This document shows positions 35,813-48,673 of a DNA stretch of 64,000 nt, in pieces. Position 1 is the stretch's first letter. The number at the start of each line of letters is the position of its first letter. Both the position numbers and the translations under genes were made by a program. This stretch comes from Opitutia bacterium (lineage in GTDB: Bacteria > Verrucomicrobiota > Verrucomicrobiia > Opitutales > Opitutaceae): the NCBI GenBank assembly GCA_016217595.1, contig JACRHS010000032.1, positions 62,001 through 126,000 on the forward strand, read 5' to 3'. The notes beneath the pieces are model-generated. The model saw nothing but the letters and a program-made list of their open reading frames with translations. It was not told the DNA's origin and searched no databases.

Positions 35813-37117
35813 CTAGGTTTGCTCCATCTTGAACGGCTCCAGCTTGGGCGCGAGCAGGTGATGGATGGCGAAGGTGACGAGGTAGGCGAACGCGCACACC
35901 ATGAAGAGAATATTGTAGCCGGAGGTGATGTTGCCCGCGGCTTTGGCCGAATCGAGAATCCAGCCGGAGATGATCGGGAAACTCGCCCCGCCAAGAGCGC
36001 CGGCCATGCCGCCGAGGCCCACCACCGAGGCGACTGCGTGTTTCGGGAACATGTCGGAGACGGTGGTGAAGAGATTGGCGGACCACGCTTGGTGGGCCGA
36101 ACCGGCCAGGCCGATCAGGAAGACCGCGGGCCAGTCGCCCACGCTCGTGACGGCGAAGATCGGCAGTACGCACAGGGCAAAAATGAACATGCCGGTTTTG
36201 CGCGCACGCGTCACCGTCCAGCCGCCTTTGGTGAGGTAGCCGGTAACCCAGCCGCCCACGATGCTGAGAATGGTGATGATCACATATATCGTCACGATGT
36301 GCACCCAGCTCTTTTTGATTTCGAGACCGCGGGTGGCCTTGAAGTAGTCGGGCAGCCAGATCAGGAAGAACCACCAGATCGGATCGGTGAGCAGCTTGGC
36401 GACGATGAATGACCACGTTTGCCGGTAGCACAGCAGGCGGCCCCAGGAGACTTTGGCGGAGGCGTTGCCCGCCTGCTCGTCCTTGTCGCTATTGATGTAG
36501 TCGCGTTCGGCGGCGGCGAGCTGTTTGGCCTTTTCGGGCACGTTGTAGAAGGGAAACCAGAGGAACAACCAGAGGAAGCCTGCGACGCCTGCGGCGATGA
36601 ACGCGGCCTGCCAGCCCCAGGTGAATGCGATCCACGGCACGAGCGCCGGGGCGACGATGGCGCCGACGTTGGTACCGGAATTAAAGATACTCGTGGCCAG
36701 CGCACGCTCTTTCTTGGGGAACCAGAGCGCCACCGCTTTGATGGCAGAGGGAAAATTACCGCCTTCGCCCAAACCGAGCGAAACGCGAGCGACGAAGAAA
36801 CCGCTGACGGTGCCGACGAAGGCGTGGCCCATGGCGGCGAGACTCCACGCGGCGATGGACACCGCGTAACCGACCTTCGTGCCATATTTGTCCACGAACC
36901 AACCAAACCCGAGCAGACCGAAAGCGTAGGCCAGTTGGAACGCGGAGTTGACTGCGCCAAACTGGGTGTTCGACCAGCCGAGTTCCTTGTCCAGGATCTC
37001 TTTGATCAGAGAAAGGATCTGGCGGTCGATGTAGTTGATGGTCGTTGCGAAGAACAGCAACGCGCAGATGATCCAGCGATAATTGCCAACAGCGGGGGAG
37101 GCGGGGGCGTTTTTCAT
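35813..37117 (-). CDS. MFS hexuronate transporter, ExuT-like
   Basis: 434 residues, twelve membrane segments, of the anion:cation symporter branch of the major facilitator superfamily. Typical of ExuT/DgoT-like proteins: RWIICALLFFATTINYIDRQ at the start, GFGWFVDKYGTKVGY (loop 2-3 motif), the LGLGEGGNFPSAIKAVALWFPKKERALAT block, and IWLPDYF. It should import galacturonate, glucuronate or unsaturated uronates with protons. The ATG at 37117 begins the conserved part; the open frame extends 19 residues upstream. It diverges from the DUF4861 gene across a 238-base region with two palindromes. Confidence 0.88.
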   Translation of the reverse strand: MKNAPASPAVGNYRWIICALLFFATTINYIDRQILSLIKEILDKELGWSNTQFGAVNSAFQLAYAFGLLGFGWFVDKYGTKVGYAVSIAAWSLAAMGHAFVGTVSGFFVARVSLGLGEGGNFPSAIKAVALWFPKKERALATSIFNSGTNVGAIVAPALVPWIAFTWGWQAAFIAAGVAGFLWLFLWFPFYNVPEKAKQLAAAERDYINSDKDEQAGNASAKVSWGRLLCYRQTWSFIVAKLLTDPIWWFFLIWLPDYFKATRGLEIKKSWVHIVTIYVIITILSIVGGWVTGYLTKGGWTVTRARKTGMFIFALCVLPIFAVTSVGDWPAVFLIGLAGSAHQAWSANLFTTVSDMFPKHAVASVVGLGGMAGALGGASFPIISGWILDSAKAAGNITSGYNILFMVCAFAYLVTFAIHHLLAPKLEPFKMEQT

Positions 37118-37169
37118 TGAGCCGGCAGTCTGTGGAGTGCGCAGAAAAGGAGGCCAGCAAAAAACTGGC

Positions 37170-37312
37170 GACACGTGTCCGCAGTGACTTGTCCGAAGGC
37201 GTTTGTACTCCTCCGCCGGGACGTCCCTCTACTCGGTAGTTGCCGTCTCGGATTGTTTGCAGAAAAAAGTGGCTGGTACTGTCAGAAGCTTCACCAAGCT
37301 GCCAGCGCTTGC
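37170..37312. promoter_or_regulatory. Two candidate LacI operators in the divergent hexuronate promoter region
   Basis: GACACGTGTC (37170-37179) is a perfect palindrome centred on CG, 53 bases upstream of the transporter start. GCCAGCGCTTGC (37301-37312) is a 10-of-12 palindrome, also with a central CG, 44 bases upstream of the DUF4861 start. Even-length palindromes centred on CG are usual for LacI-family operators. The two sequences differ, so at most one may belong to the adjacent LacI protein. Confidence 0.4.
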
Positions 37313-37355
37313 TGTCTGCGATTTCGTTTGGCATAGCAGTCGACACTTTATCCCC

Positions 37356-38561
37356 ATGAAAAAACTCCTCCTGACTCTTTTCGTCAGCGTCACCCTGGTG
37401 GCAACCGCCGCCGAGAAAATACAGGTGACGGTGATGAATTCTCTGCCGCAGGCCCGGCGCGGTGAAGTTGTGGTGATACCCTTCCGCGAGATCCGCGCCC
37501 ATTTTCCCACGGCGCCGATTCACAATCTTGTGGTGCGAAATGCCGCTACGGGCGTCGAAGTGCCGAGTCAGACGACGAATTTTAACCCCGACGACCGTCG
37601 TGCGTTATGCGACGACTTTTTGTTTCAGTACGATTTTGCCGCCGGAGAAAAGTCCGCGCAATTCACCATCGAAGCGCAGGCTGAGCCCGTTCCTCCGTAC
37701 CCGGCCAGGGTGTTCGCTCGTTATGTGCCCGACCGGCTCGACGACTTCGCCTGGGAGAACGACCGGATTGCCCACCGCGTCTATGGACCGCGGCTGGATT
37801 CGCCGGCGGCGGGAGGCTCGCGCATGATCAGCAGTGGCATCGACGTCTGGTGCAAACGCGTGCCCTATCTGATCGTCGACCGCTGGTATAACAAAGGTCA
37901 CAACGCTTACCACACCGACACTGGCGAAGGGCTCGATACTTACTCGGTCGGCACCGGGCGCGGTTGCGGTGGCACCGGCGTGTGGGACGGCGAAAAGCTA
38001 CACGTGTCGCATAATTGGCAGACGTGGAAGATTCTCGCGAACGGACCGCTCCGCACGGTTTTCGAGCTCACCTACGCGCCCTGGGATGCGGGCGCGGGCG
38101 TAAAAGTCTCCGAGGTCAAACGCTTCACGGTCGATGCCGGTCGCAACCTCGACATGATCGAGAGCACCTTCACCGTTCAGGGCGGCAGCGGCGAAATCAC
38201 GGTGGCCGTTGGCATCGTCGAGCCGCCCGATGCGAAGCTGCTGGCCACGGCGAAAAACGAGGCCGGCACCTGGCTCAGCCTGTGGCAGGAGTACCCGAAG
38301 GCCGGCCAGCTCGGTTGTGGCGTGGTGCTCGCGCCGGAGGCCGCCTTCGCCGGGTTTGCGGCCGGCAAGTCCGACCCGAAGTTCCGCAATCAACTCGTGC
38401 TCGCCAAAGTGAAAACCGGCCAGACGCTGCGTTACTTCGCCGGCGCCGGCTGGAACCGCAGCGGGCTGTTCGCCACCCAGGCCGACTGGGAGGCTTACCT
38501 CGCCGATTTCGCCCGGCGTTTGCGCGCACCCATTGCGGTGAACGTTCCCGCCGCCAAATAA
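37356..38561 (+). CDS. Secreted DUF4861-family protein
   Basis: 401 residues with an N-terminal signal peptide (MKKLLLTLFVSVTLVATAA). The mature protein has the DUF4861 pattern: an N-terminal beta-sandwich stretch (VRNAATGVEVPSQ), RVYGPRLDSP, SSGIDVWCKRVPYLIVDRWY, YHTDTGEGLDTYSVGTGRGCGGTGVWDG and a second beta-rich half. I know DUF4861 proteins as common partners of pectin and uronate catabolic genes, but no activity I can rely on; the fold suggests carbohydrate binding or lyase/isomerase-like function. It starts the DUF4861-kduI-kduD unit (gaps of 24 and 47 bases), so it probably acts on the uronide before uptake. Confidence 0.84.
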   Translation: MKKLLLTLFVSVTLVATAAEKIQVTVMNSLPQARRGEVVVIPFREIRAHFPTAPIHNLVVRNAATGVEVPSQTTNFNPDDRRALCDDFLFQYDFAAGEKSAQFTIEAQAEPVPPYPARVFARYVPDRLDDFAWENDRIAHRVYGPRLDSPAAGGSRMISSGIDVWCKRVPYLIVDRWYNKGHNAYHTDTGEGLDTYSVGTGRGCGGTGVWDGEKLHVSHNWQTWKILANGPLRTVFELTYAPWDAGAGVKVSEVKRFTVDAGRNLDMIESTFTVQGGSGEITVAVGIVEPPDAKLLATAKNEAGTWLSLWQEYPKAGQLGCGVVLAPEAAFAGFAAGKSDPKFRNQLVLAKVKTGQTLRYFAGAGWNRSGLFATQADWEAYLADFARRLRAPIAVNVPAAK

Positions 38562-38585
38562 ACCGACCTCCTCTCCCGAACCTTT

Positions 38586-39410
38586 ATGCAACTCCATTAT
38601 TTCCCCAGTCCGGCCGAGACCAACCGGCTCGGCACCGAGCAACTGCGCGAGAACTTTTTGGTGAGCGGGCTTTTTCAGCCCGGCCAGATCGTGGCGCACT
38701 ACACCGACCTCGATCGCATGATCGTCGGCGCGGCGGTGCCGACCACGGCGCCATTGGCGCTGCCGGTGTATAAGGAAACCGGCACGAGCTTCTTCCTCGA
38801 ACGCCGCGAAATCGGCATCCTCAATGTCGGCGCGCCCGGCACGGTGCGCGTTGGCGCCACCGCTTATAATCTGGCGACGCTCGATTGTCTCTATATCGGG
38901 CTGGGCGAAAAAGACGTGTCGTTCGAGAACGGCGCGGCCGGTCAGGCGCAGTTCTATTTCATCAGCACGCCGGCGCACGCCAAGCATCCCACGGCGCTCG
39001 CCACGCGCGCGCAGGCTGAGGTGCAGGAGCTCGGCGATCCGAAACTCGCCAACCGCCGCCGCATCTGCCGCTACATTCATCTCAACGGCGTCAAGAGCTG
39101 CCAGCTCGTCATGGGCTTCACGGAGTTCGAGGCGGGCAGCGTTTGGAACACCATGCCGCCGCACACGCACAGCCGGCGCACCGAAATTTACCTCTACTTC
39201 GACCTCGGCGAACAAATCGTCGTGCACCTGATGGGCGAGCCCACCGCGACGCGCCACCTGATCATGCGCGACCGCGAGGTGGCGCTCTCGCCGGCGTGGT
39301 CGATCCACGCGGGTGTCGGCACCGGCAACTACCGGTTCTGTTGGGCCATGGGCGGCGACAACCAGGTTTTCCACGACATGGACCCGGCGCCGCTGACCGT
39401 GCTGCGTTAA
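38586..39410 (+). CDS. kduI: 5-dehydro-4-deoxy-D-glucuronate isomerase KduI
   Basis: 274 residues, close to the E. coli enzyme. KduI converts 5-keto-4-deoxyuronate, formed from unsaturated uronates, into 2,5-diketo-3-deoxygluconate. Zinc ligands are visible: His 193, His 195 and Glu 200 in PPHTHSRRTE, and His 241 in WSIHAG. Other typical segments are FFLERREIGILNVG near residue 75 and FCWAMGGDNQVF near the end. Cytosolic. Followed by kduD, the next step of the pathway, and preceded by DUF4861. Confidence 0.95.
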   Translation: MQLHYFPSPAETNRLGTEQLRENFLVSGLFQPGQIVAHYTDLDRMIVGAAVPTTAPLALPVYKETGTSFFLERREIGILNVGAPGTVRVGATAYNLATLDCLYIGLGEKDVSFENGAAGQAQFYFISTPAHAKHPTALATRAQAEVQELGDPKLANRRRICRYIHLNGVKSCQLVMGFTEFEAGSVWNTMPPHTHSRRTEIYLYFDLGEQIVVHLMGEPTATRHLIMRDREVALSPAWSIHAGVGTGNYRFCWAMGGDNQVFHDMDPAPLTVLR

Positions 39411-39457
39411 TCGCTTTTCCCTGCCTCGCGCTCTCAACCCACTCCTCACTACCTCCC

Positions 39458-40225
39458 ATGAGCAAGATCCTCGATCTCTTCAAACTCGACGGCAAAGTCG
39501 CCGTTGTCACCGGTGCGGCCCGCGGCCTTGGCCAGGGCATGGCGCTCGCGCTCGCCGAAGCCGGCGCGGACATTGTCGCCGTCGACATCCTCCCGGCCGA
39601 CGACACCGTGAAACAAGTGCAGGCGCTCGGTCGCAAGGCCGTGGCCATCGTCGGCAATCTCGGCGACCGCGCGGCCATCCCGGGCGTGATCGCCGATGCC
39701 CGGAAACACTTCGCCACGCTCGATATTCTCGTGAACTGCGCCGGCATCATCCGTCGCGCCGACTTTCTGGATTTCTCCGAGAAGGATTGGGACGACGTGA
39801 TGGGCATCAACATCGACGCGGTGTTTTTCCTGAGCCAGTGCTTCGTGCGCGATGTCGTCTCCCGCGGCGCCAAGGGCAAGATCGTCAACATCGCTTCCAT
39901 GCTTTCCTTCCAGGGCGGCATCCGCGTGCCTTCCTATACCTGCTCGAAGAGCGCGGTGGCCGGTCTCACACGGCTCATGGCCAACGAACTCGCTTCAAAG
40001 GGCATCAACGCCAACGCCATCGCCCCCGGTTACATGGCGACCGACAACACTGCGCCGTTACGCGCCGACGAGAAACGCAGTGCGGCGATCCTCGAACGCA
40101 TCCCGGCGGGACGCTGGGGCACGCCCGACGATTTGAAGGGCGCGGTGGTGTTCCTCGCCTCGGCGGCTTCCGACTACGTCAACGGTTACACCGTGGCGGT
40201 GGATGGCGGCTGGCTCGCCCGCTGA
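39458..40225 (+). CDS. kduD: 2-dehydro-3-deoxy-D-gluconate 5-dehydrogenase KduD
   Basis: 255 residues, classical SDR. It reduces 2,5-diketo-3-deoxygluconate to 2-keto-3-deoxygluconate with NADH. Features: LFKLDGKVAVVTGAARGLGQGMA at the cofactor site, NCAGIIRR (a KduD-typical motif), the catalytic Ser in NIASMLSFQGG, the YTCSK catalytic Tyr/Lys pair, and DGGWLAR at the C-terminus, a classic KduD ending. The genes for KDG kinase and aldolase, which would complete the route, are not in this window. A terminator-like hairpin follows 30 bases downstream. Confidence 0.95.
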   Translation: MSKILDLFKLDGKVAVVTGAARGLGQGMALALAEAGADIVAVDILPADDTVKQVQALGRKAVAIVGNLGDRAAIPGVIADARKHFATLDILVNCAGIIRRADFLDFSEKDWDDVMGINIDAVFFLSQCFVRDVVSRGAKGKIVNIASMLSFQGGIRVPSYTCSKSAVAGLTRLMANELASKGINANAIAPGYMATDNTAPLRADEKRSAAILERIPAGRWGTPDDLKGAVVFLASAASDYVNGYTVAVDGGWLAR

Positions 40226-40255
40226 GCAGACGCTTCAGCAAAGCTGTACAGACAG

Positions 40256-40287
40256 GCGAGCCAGGCGCATTTGCCCGGCTCGCTTTT
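40256..40287 (+). terminator. Terminator after kduD
   Basis: GCGAGCC (40256-40262) pairs with GGCTCGC (40277-40283), with four T after the stem. It closes the DUF4861-kduI-kduD unit. A further inverted repeat, ACGGGT/ACCCGT (40317-40322, 40329-40334), lies in front of the next gene. Confidence 0.7.
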
Positions 40288-40376
40288 GTGGCGGTGTGGT
40301 GTGTGAAAAATGCGGTACGGGTGTTAATACCCGTTGCTTCCCCAAATTTCTTCGAAGTACGTTTGCGGCGGTGAAA

Positions 40377-43436
<3,060 letters not shown>

Positions 43437-43525
43437 GCGCGCCGGGTGGGGGCGGCGGGTTTTTAACGACGCCCAACACGAAACTGGATTTTGCGCCGCG
43501 GTTGTTGCTTAATGGCACCTTTCCC

Positions 43526-45322
43526 ATGACTGACACGACGATCCCGAACGCCCACGACGGTGAAAACCGTCCCTCGGATTTCATCCGCGATATAGTCGCG
43601 GATGACGTAAAAACGGGCAAACACCAGCAAATCGTCACCCGCTTTCCGCCCGAGCCCAACGGTTATCTGCACATCGGCCACGCCAAGAGCATCTGCCTGA
43701 ATTTCGGCATCGCGCGCGAATTCAATGGCGTCTGCCACCTGCGCATGGACGACACCAATCCGACCAAGGAAGATGTCGAGTATGTCGAATCCATCACGGC
43801 CGACGTGAAATGGCTGATCGCCGGCTGGGCCGACCACTGCCTCGGACTCAAGCGACATGGTCACGCGCCGGATGCGAGCACCGTCAACGGCAAACCGGAT
43901 TATTACCAGCCCAGCGTGGTGGGCGCTGCGGCCGGCCCGCTGGAGCCGTTTTATGCTTCGGACTATTTCGACCAGATCTACGCCTGTGCGGTCCGGTTGA
44001 TCGAAAAGGGCAAGGCGTACGTTTGCGATCTTTCGCCGGACGACACCGACGAGTACCGGCGCAACGCCAAGGAAAGTCCGTTCCGCGGGCGCAGCGTTGC
44101 GGAAAATCTCGATCTGTTCACGCGGATGAAGGCCGGCGAGTTTCCCGACGGCACCCGCACGCTTCGCGCCAAGATCGACATGGCGTCGCCCAACATCTGG
44201 ATGCGCGATCCGCTGATCTACCGCATCCGTCACGCCGATCATCATCACACCGGCGGCAAGTGGTGCATCTACCCGATGTACGATTTCGCGCACTGCCTCA
44301 GCGATTACATCGAGGGCATCACGCACTCGATTTGCACGCTGGAGTTCGAGGTGCACCGCCCGCTGTACGACTGGATTCTCGAAAGCCTCGAACTGCCGCG
44401 CGCGCTGCCGCACCAGTACGAGTTCGCGAAACTGATCCCCAGCCACATGATCGTTTCCAAGCGCAAGCTGATCCAGCTCGTGAACGAGAAAGTGGTCGGC
44501 GGCTGGGATGATCCGCGGTTGCCCACAATCAGCGGCATCCGCCGCCGGGGCGTGCCGGCCGCCGCGCTGCGCCGCTTCGCCATCGGCGTGGGCGTGACCA
44601 AATTTATCAGCCTGACGGACATCGCCGTTTACGAACACGTCGTGCGCGACGAGCTCAACGCCATCGCGCTGCGCCGGCTCGCCGTGCTTGATCCGATCAA
44701 GATTGTGCTGACCAACATCCCGGCCGATCAGGTCATCGAGGTCGAGGCCACCGACAATCCGCAGGATGAGAACCCGACCACCCGCAAGGTGCCGTTTGGG
44801 CGCGAAATCTACATCGATCGCGACGATTTTGCCGAGGTGCCGCCGCCGAAATATTTCCGCCTCAAACCCGGCGGCGAAGTGCGCCTCAAGTACGCCTGCA
44901 TCATCAAGTGCGACGAGATCGTCAAAGATGCTGCGGGCAATCTCGTGGAGATCCGTTGCACGGCCGACCTCGATACCCGCGCCGGTGGAGCGAACGCGGC
45001 GAAGAAGGTCAAGGGCACGATTCATTGGGTCAGCGCGACGCACGCCCTCAGCACCGAGGTCCGCCTCTACGACCGCCTCTTCACCGCGGCCGAGCCCGAT
45101 GCCGACGGCGATTTCACCAAGCATCTCAACCCGAATTCGCTCGTGGTGGTGCAGGCCAAACTGGAGCCGGCTTTGGCGCAGGCCACACCCGAGCAGCGCT
45201 TCCAGTTCGAGCGTCTCGGCTACTTCGCCCTCGACGCTGCGGATTCGAAGCCCGGGAAACTCGTCTTCAACCGCACGATCACGCTCAAGGACGCTTGGGC
45301 GAAAGAAACGCAGAAGAAGTAA
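43526..45322 (+). CDS. glnS: Glutaminyl-tRNA synthetase
   Basis: 598 residues. Class I synthetase that charges tRNA-Gln directly. The HIGH motif is H49-I-G-H52 in PPEPNGYLHIGHAKS, and the KMSKS-like site reads MIVSKRKL. The binding pocket block RMDDTNPTKEDVEYVESI and the GGWDDPRLPTISGIRRRGV segment distinguish it from GltX. C-terminal anticodon-binding beta-barrels follow. Length is slightly above the E. coli enzyme. The gene starts at ATG 43526 after TTTCCC. Bacteria with GlnRS need not use the GatCAB route for glutamine; the enzyme is thought to have spread laterally into bacteria. Confidence 0.96.
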   Translation: MTDTTIPNAHDGENRPSDFIRDIVADDVKTGKHQQIVTRFPPEPNGYLHIGHAKSICLNFGIAREFNGVCHLRMDDTNPTKEDVEYVESITADVKWLIAGWADHCLGLKRHGHAPDASTVNGKPDYYQPSVVGAAAGPLEPFYASDYFDQIYACAVRLIEKGKAYVCDLSPDDTDEYRRNAKESPFRGRSVAENLDLFTRMKAGEFPDGTRTLRAKIDMASPNIWMRDPLIYRIRHADHHHTGGKWCIYPMYDFAHCLSDYIEGITHSICTLEFEVHRPLYDWILESLELPRALPHQYEFAKLIPSHMIVSKRKLIQLVNEKVVGGWDDPRLPTISGIRRRGVPAAALRRFAIGVGVTKFISLTDIAVYEHVVRDELNAIALRRLAVLDPIKIVLTNIPADQVIEVEATDNPQDENPTTRKVPFGREIYIDRDDFAEVPPPKYFRLKPGGEVRLKYACIIKCDEIVKDAAGNLVEIRCTADLDTRAGGANAAKKVKGTIHWVSATHALSTEVRLYDRLFTAAEPDADGDFTKHLNPNSLVVVQAKLEPALAQATPEQRFQFERLGYFALDAADSKPGKLVFNRTITLKDAWAKETQKK

Positions 45323-45339
45323 CTTTTCGGTCGACCGAG

Positions 45340-45363
45340 CGCCGCCGTTTGCCGGCGGCGTTT
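45340..45363. terminator. Hairpin between convergent glnS and LacI genes
   Basis: CGCCGCCG (45340-45347) pairs with CGGCGGCG (45353-45360) around TTTGC, with TTT directly after the stem on the plus strand. It separates two convergent genes and can serve as terminator for glnS. Confidence 0.6.
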
Positions 45364-45367
45364 CGGT

Positions 45368-46396
45368 TTACGCTTTCGACTGCGGGCGCAGGGTGGGGCC
45401 GTCCACCCAACAGGCCGGCAGGGTTGTGGTCGTCGGGTGCTCCGGCACGCCGTATTCGTTGCGGTGGAGTTGTGCAATCAGGAGCTCCACGCCACGCGCG
45501 CCGAGCAGCCGCGGCTGAAGATCGATGCCGGCACACGGCACCACGTTCATCATTTCGTTGAGGCAGCAGAAGCCGTGCGTGCGCGGCACCGCCGCCCCGC
45601 ACTGCTCCATCCACGTGATCACCTCGGACCGGTGGCAGAGCACCACGTCGGGCTTGGTGGTTTGAAACCACGGTGTGAACGCCGTCTGCACGATCTCGGG
45701 TACGATCAGTGGCGTCAGTCGCGCGAAAGCCTGATGGTGGTTTTGGTAAGTTTGAAACGCCGCCTCCCAGCGATGGAGCAGACGCTCGTCGTGGTGACGG
45801 TTGAGCACCAGTCCCGGGCGGCGGTAACCCAGCGCCTGGAGTTTTTGCAGCACCATCATCATGGACCGATAATGGTCGGAGCACACCGAGTGCAGCGCCG
45901 GACGTTCGATGATGTAGTCGGCGTAAACGCCGGCAAACCGCGTCCAGTCGAGCTGGCTCAAGTCGGGATTTTCGCTCACCGGCAGCAGGAAAACGCCATG
46001 GATGCCGCGGGAGAGAAGGATGGAATTGAGGCGCGACATCGACATCTGCTGGCCGAGCACAAACGACTCGGCCTTGAAGCCCAGTTCGACGGCGCGGGTG
46101 CTGGCGCCGAGGGTGAGCTCGCGGTGGTAACGCGCGGCGTTGACCGGGCGGCGATCCGGGCCGTCGAGGTCGAGGATGGCCAGCAAGCCTCGGAAGGTGC
46201 CCGAGCGGGAGCGGCGCATCTCCGACATGAGCGCGCCGGCGAGAGGATTGGCGTGGTAGCCGGCGGCCTTGGCGGCGGAGAGCACGCGTTCGCGCGTGGG
46301 TTCGCTCACGCGCGGGCTGTGGCGCAGCGCTTCGGAGACGGTTGTGTGGGAAAGGCCCAGCGTCCGGGCCAGCTCGCGGAGTGAGGGGTTGGGCAT
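45368..46396 (-). CDS. LacI-family transcriptional regulator
   Basis: 342 residues. The helix-turn-helix is SLRELARTLGLSHTTVSEALR, followed by a hinge helix with LAGALMSEMRR, and a sugar-binding-protein-like effector domain. It diverges from the symporter gene (193 bases apart), its likely target together with rhaM. The effector may be rhamnose or a rhamnose-containing product, by context only. The sensor half is less conserved than in the first LacI protein, with a Trp/His-rich central part. Confidence 0.9.
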   Translation of the reverse strand: MPNPSLRELARTLGLSHTTVSEALRHSPRVSEPTRERVLSAAKAAGYHANPLAGALMSEMRRSRSGTFRGLLAILDLDGPDRRPVNAARYHRELTLGASTRAVELGFKAESFVLGQQMSMSRLNSILLSRGIHGVFLLPVSENPDLSQLDWTRFAGVYADYIIERPALHSVCSDHYRSMMMVLQKLQALGYRRPGLVLNRHHDERLLHRWEAAFQTYQNHHQAFARLTPLIVPEIVQTAFTPWFQTTKPDVVLCHRSEVITWMEQCGAAVPRTHGFCCLNEMMNVVPCAGIDLQPRLLGARGVELLIAQLHRNEYGVPEHPTTTTLPACWVDGPTLRPQSKA

Positions 46397-46589
46397 GGCG
46401 TCTGACTGTAAGACACAGGATGGATTGGCGCGGGAGGCGAGCGCATTCAGCTTCGCTCAGGTCGGCGCGTGCGGCGTCCGAATCTATTTTCAACGTTTCC
46501 GGTTCTCCCAACTCGCCAATCGGCGCGTGTTTCGTATGAGTATCTCCTGACGGTCGCGCCCCGCTTTCCCTTCGTCCCCCAGTTCTCCC

Positions 46590-48629
46590 ATGAGTGGCAT
46601 TCACATCGTCGATCTTCTCGTCGTTTTCGCCTATCTCGCAGCGATCATCTACATCGGTCGCCGCGCCAAACATTCGGCGGCGAGCGAGGAGGGGTATTTC
46701 CTCGCCGGGCGCAAGCTGGGCAAGCTCTACCAGATTTTCCTCAACTTCGGCAACGCGACCGAGCCGCAAGGCGCGGTGACCACGGCGAGTTTTGTCTACC
46801 AACGCGGCGCTTCGGGCGCGTGGTATTCGTTCCAGACGATTTTCATGAACCCGTACTATTGGTTCATGAACGTATGGTTTCGACGAGTGCGGCTGACAAC
46901 CATGGGCGACTTGTTCGAGGACCGCTTTGACAGTCGCTGGCTGGCGCGCGTGTACGCGTTGTTCCAGATCGGAGTGGCGGTGCTGCTGATCGGTTTCGGC
47001 AGTTTCACCGCGTATACGATCACGGCGTCGCTGGTGCTCAAGGACGAGGCGGCCTGGACGGTTTCTGAGCGCGCGGCAGTCACCGGCTATCAGGAGTTGC
47101 GGCAACTGGAGACGCAGCAGTCGGCGGGCAAGCTCCCGGATGAGGCGCGCGGCCGGCTGGAGACATTGCGCGAATTGAAGGCGCGCGGCGACATCAAGAG
47201 TTTTATCTCGGTGCTCGATCCGGCGTGGTGCCGTTGGACATTTTACCTGAGCTTCATGGGCGTGGTGGCCGCTTACATGGCGCTTGGCGGGATGACCGCA
47301 GCGGCGTTCAATGAGGCGCTTCAGGGCGTGTTGATCATCATCTTTTCGGTGATGCTTATCCCCACCGGCTTGAGTACCATCGGTGGCTGGAGTGCGCTCG
47401 GCGCCAAGGTGCCGCCGCGCATGTTCGAACTCTTTGGCGTGAGCGGGGGCGTGCAATTCACCGGACTGACAATTCTCGCGATCACGATTCCCAGCCTCAT
47501 CCAGATGAACGCGCTCAGTCCGAACATGAACATCTTCGGCTCGGCGCGCGATGAGATGGCGGCCCGGATGGGCGTCGTCGGCCTCTACGGAAAACGGCTG
47601 ATGATCATTCTGTGGACCTTTTCCGGATTGATCGCCATCGCCCTGTTTCAAGGCGACAACCGCCTGACCTCGCCCGACACGGCGTGGGGCATGTTGTCCA
47701 AGCGGCTGCTCGGGCCGGGATTGATCGGACTGATGCTGGCGGGCGTGTTGGCGGCGGTGATGTCGAACCTCGCGGCCAAATCCATGGCCATCGCATCGCT
47801 CTTCGTGAAAAATTTCTGCCGTCACCTCTGGCCGGATCTGTCCGAGGCGCGCGGCGTGGGTATCGCGCGCTGGACCATCGTTTGCGTGATGCTCATCGGT
47901 CTGCTGGCCGCCACCACCATGCGCAACATGGAATCCATTGTGCGCTACATCATCACGGTCAATGTGCCGTTCGGCGCCGCGATCTTGCTGATGTTTTTCT
48001 GGCGACGGCTCACCGTGCAGGCCGTGTGGGTGTCGCTGTTGCTTTCGGCGACGCTCAACATCGCGATTCCGTTGAGTGGCGAATATGTGCCGGGGTTGCG
48101 CGACCGGGCGTCGCTGCTGGCGATGGCGCCTGATACCGAGGGCAAACCGGTGCCGGTTTATTTCGACACGGTGGTGCGGCTGCGGCCCGAAGATCCGACG
48201 AGCCCGCGGGAGGGGCGCGGTCGTCTCAACATGGAGTGCTACTTGCTCGGTCGCGCCGGCCTGCCGGTGGCGCGGTGGACGCCCAACGAGCGGCTCGCCG
48301 CGCAGTACTTCTGGGACGGACTGTTTCCGTTTGTCGTGTTGATCCTCGTCAGTTTCGTCACGCGCAATCGCGACCAGGCACGCGTCGATTTCTTTTATGG
48401 CAAGATGAAGACGCCGGTCGGTGCGACACCCGAGTTGGATGCCGCGGCGATGGAGGAAACGCGCCGCAATCCGCATCGTTTCGCCCATACCAAACTCTTC
48501 GGTGCGAGGTCGGCTTGGGAATTTGGCAAATGGGACAAGGTCGACACGGTGGGTTTCCTGGCGTGTTGCGCCGTGTCCGGCGCGATCATCGCGCTGTTTT
48601 GGGGATTGCTGCGGTGGGCCGCCCTTTGA
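46590..48629 (+). CDS. Sodium:solute symporter family transporter
   Basis: 679 residues, longer than the usual 480-570. About 13-14 membrane segments of the SSS/LeuT-like fold, starting [22 protein letters not shown], with [20 protein letters not shown] typical of the first half and [16 protein letters not shown] in the middle. An extra charged insert ([12 protein letters not shown]..., about 153-210) sits between the fourth and fifth segments, and a large loop near 510-570 precedes the last helices. Substrate probably a monosaccharide such as rhamnose, judged from rhaM 44 bases downstream. ATG 46590 follows TCTCCC. Confidence 0.87.
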   Translation: MSGIHIVDLLVVFAYLAAIIYIGRRAKHSAASEEGYFLAGRKLGKLYQIFLNFGNATEPQGAVTTASFVYQRGASGAWYSFQTIFMNPYYWFMNVWFRRVRLTTMGDLFEDRFDSRWLARVYALFQIGVAVLLIGFGSFTAYTITASLVLKDEAAWTVSERAAVTGYQELRQLETQQSAGKLPDEARGRLETLRELKARGDIKSFISVLDPAWCRWTFYLSFMGVVAAYMALGGMTAAAFNEALQGVLIIIFSVMLIPTGLSTIGGWSALGAKVPPRMFELFGVSGGVQFTGLTILAITIPSLIQMNALSPNMNIFGSARDEMAARMGVVGLYGKRLMIILWTFSGLIAIALFQGDNRLTSPDTAWGMLSKRLLGPGLIGLMLAGVLAAVMSNLAAKSMAIASLFVKNFCRHLWPDLSEARGVGIARWTIVCVMLIGLLAATTMRNMESIVRYIITVNVPFGAAILLMFFWRRLTVQAVWVSLLLSATLNIAIPLSGEYVPGLRDRASLLAMAPDTEGKPVPVYFDTVVRLRPEDPTSPREGRGRLNMECYLLGRAGLPVARWTPNERLAAQYFWDGLFPFVVLILVSFVTRNRDQARVDFFYGKMKTPVGATPELDAAAMEETRRNPHRFAHTKLFGARSAWEFGKWDKVDTVGFLACCAVSGAIIALFWGLLRWAAL

Positions 48630-48673
48630 TTAAAAACGCGTTTTCGTTTCATCCCCTCGTCCCCTTTCTCCCC

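Noticed and set aside
40203..40376. Upstream extension of the hybrid kinase frame into kduD
   Set aside because: It would overlap the end of kduD and the terminator; the signal peptide begins at the ATG at 40377.
43463..45124. 553-codon minus-strand frame
   Set aside because: Antisense to glnS, whose synthetase motifs are complete.
45285..48488. Very long minus-strand open frame (over 1,000 codons)
   Set aside because: It lies antisense to the symporter gene, in a frame different from the LacI gene, and has the Arg/His/Gln-rich composition typical of antisense frames in GC-rich DNA.
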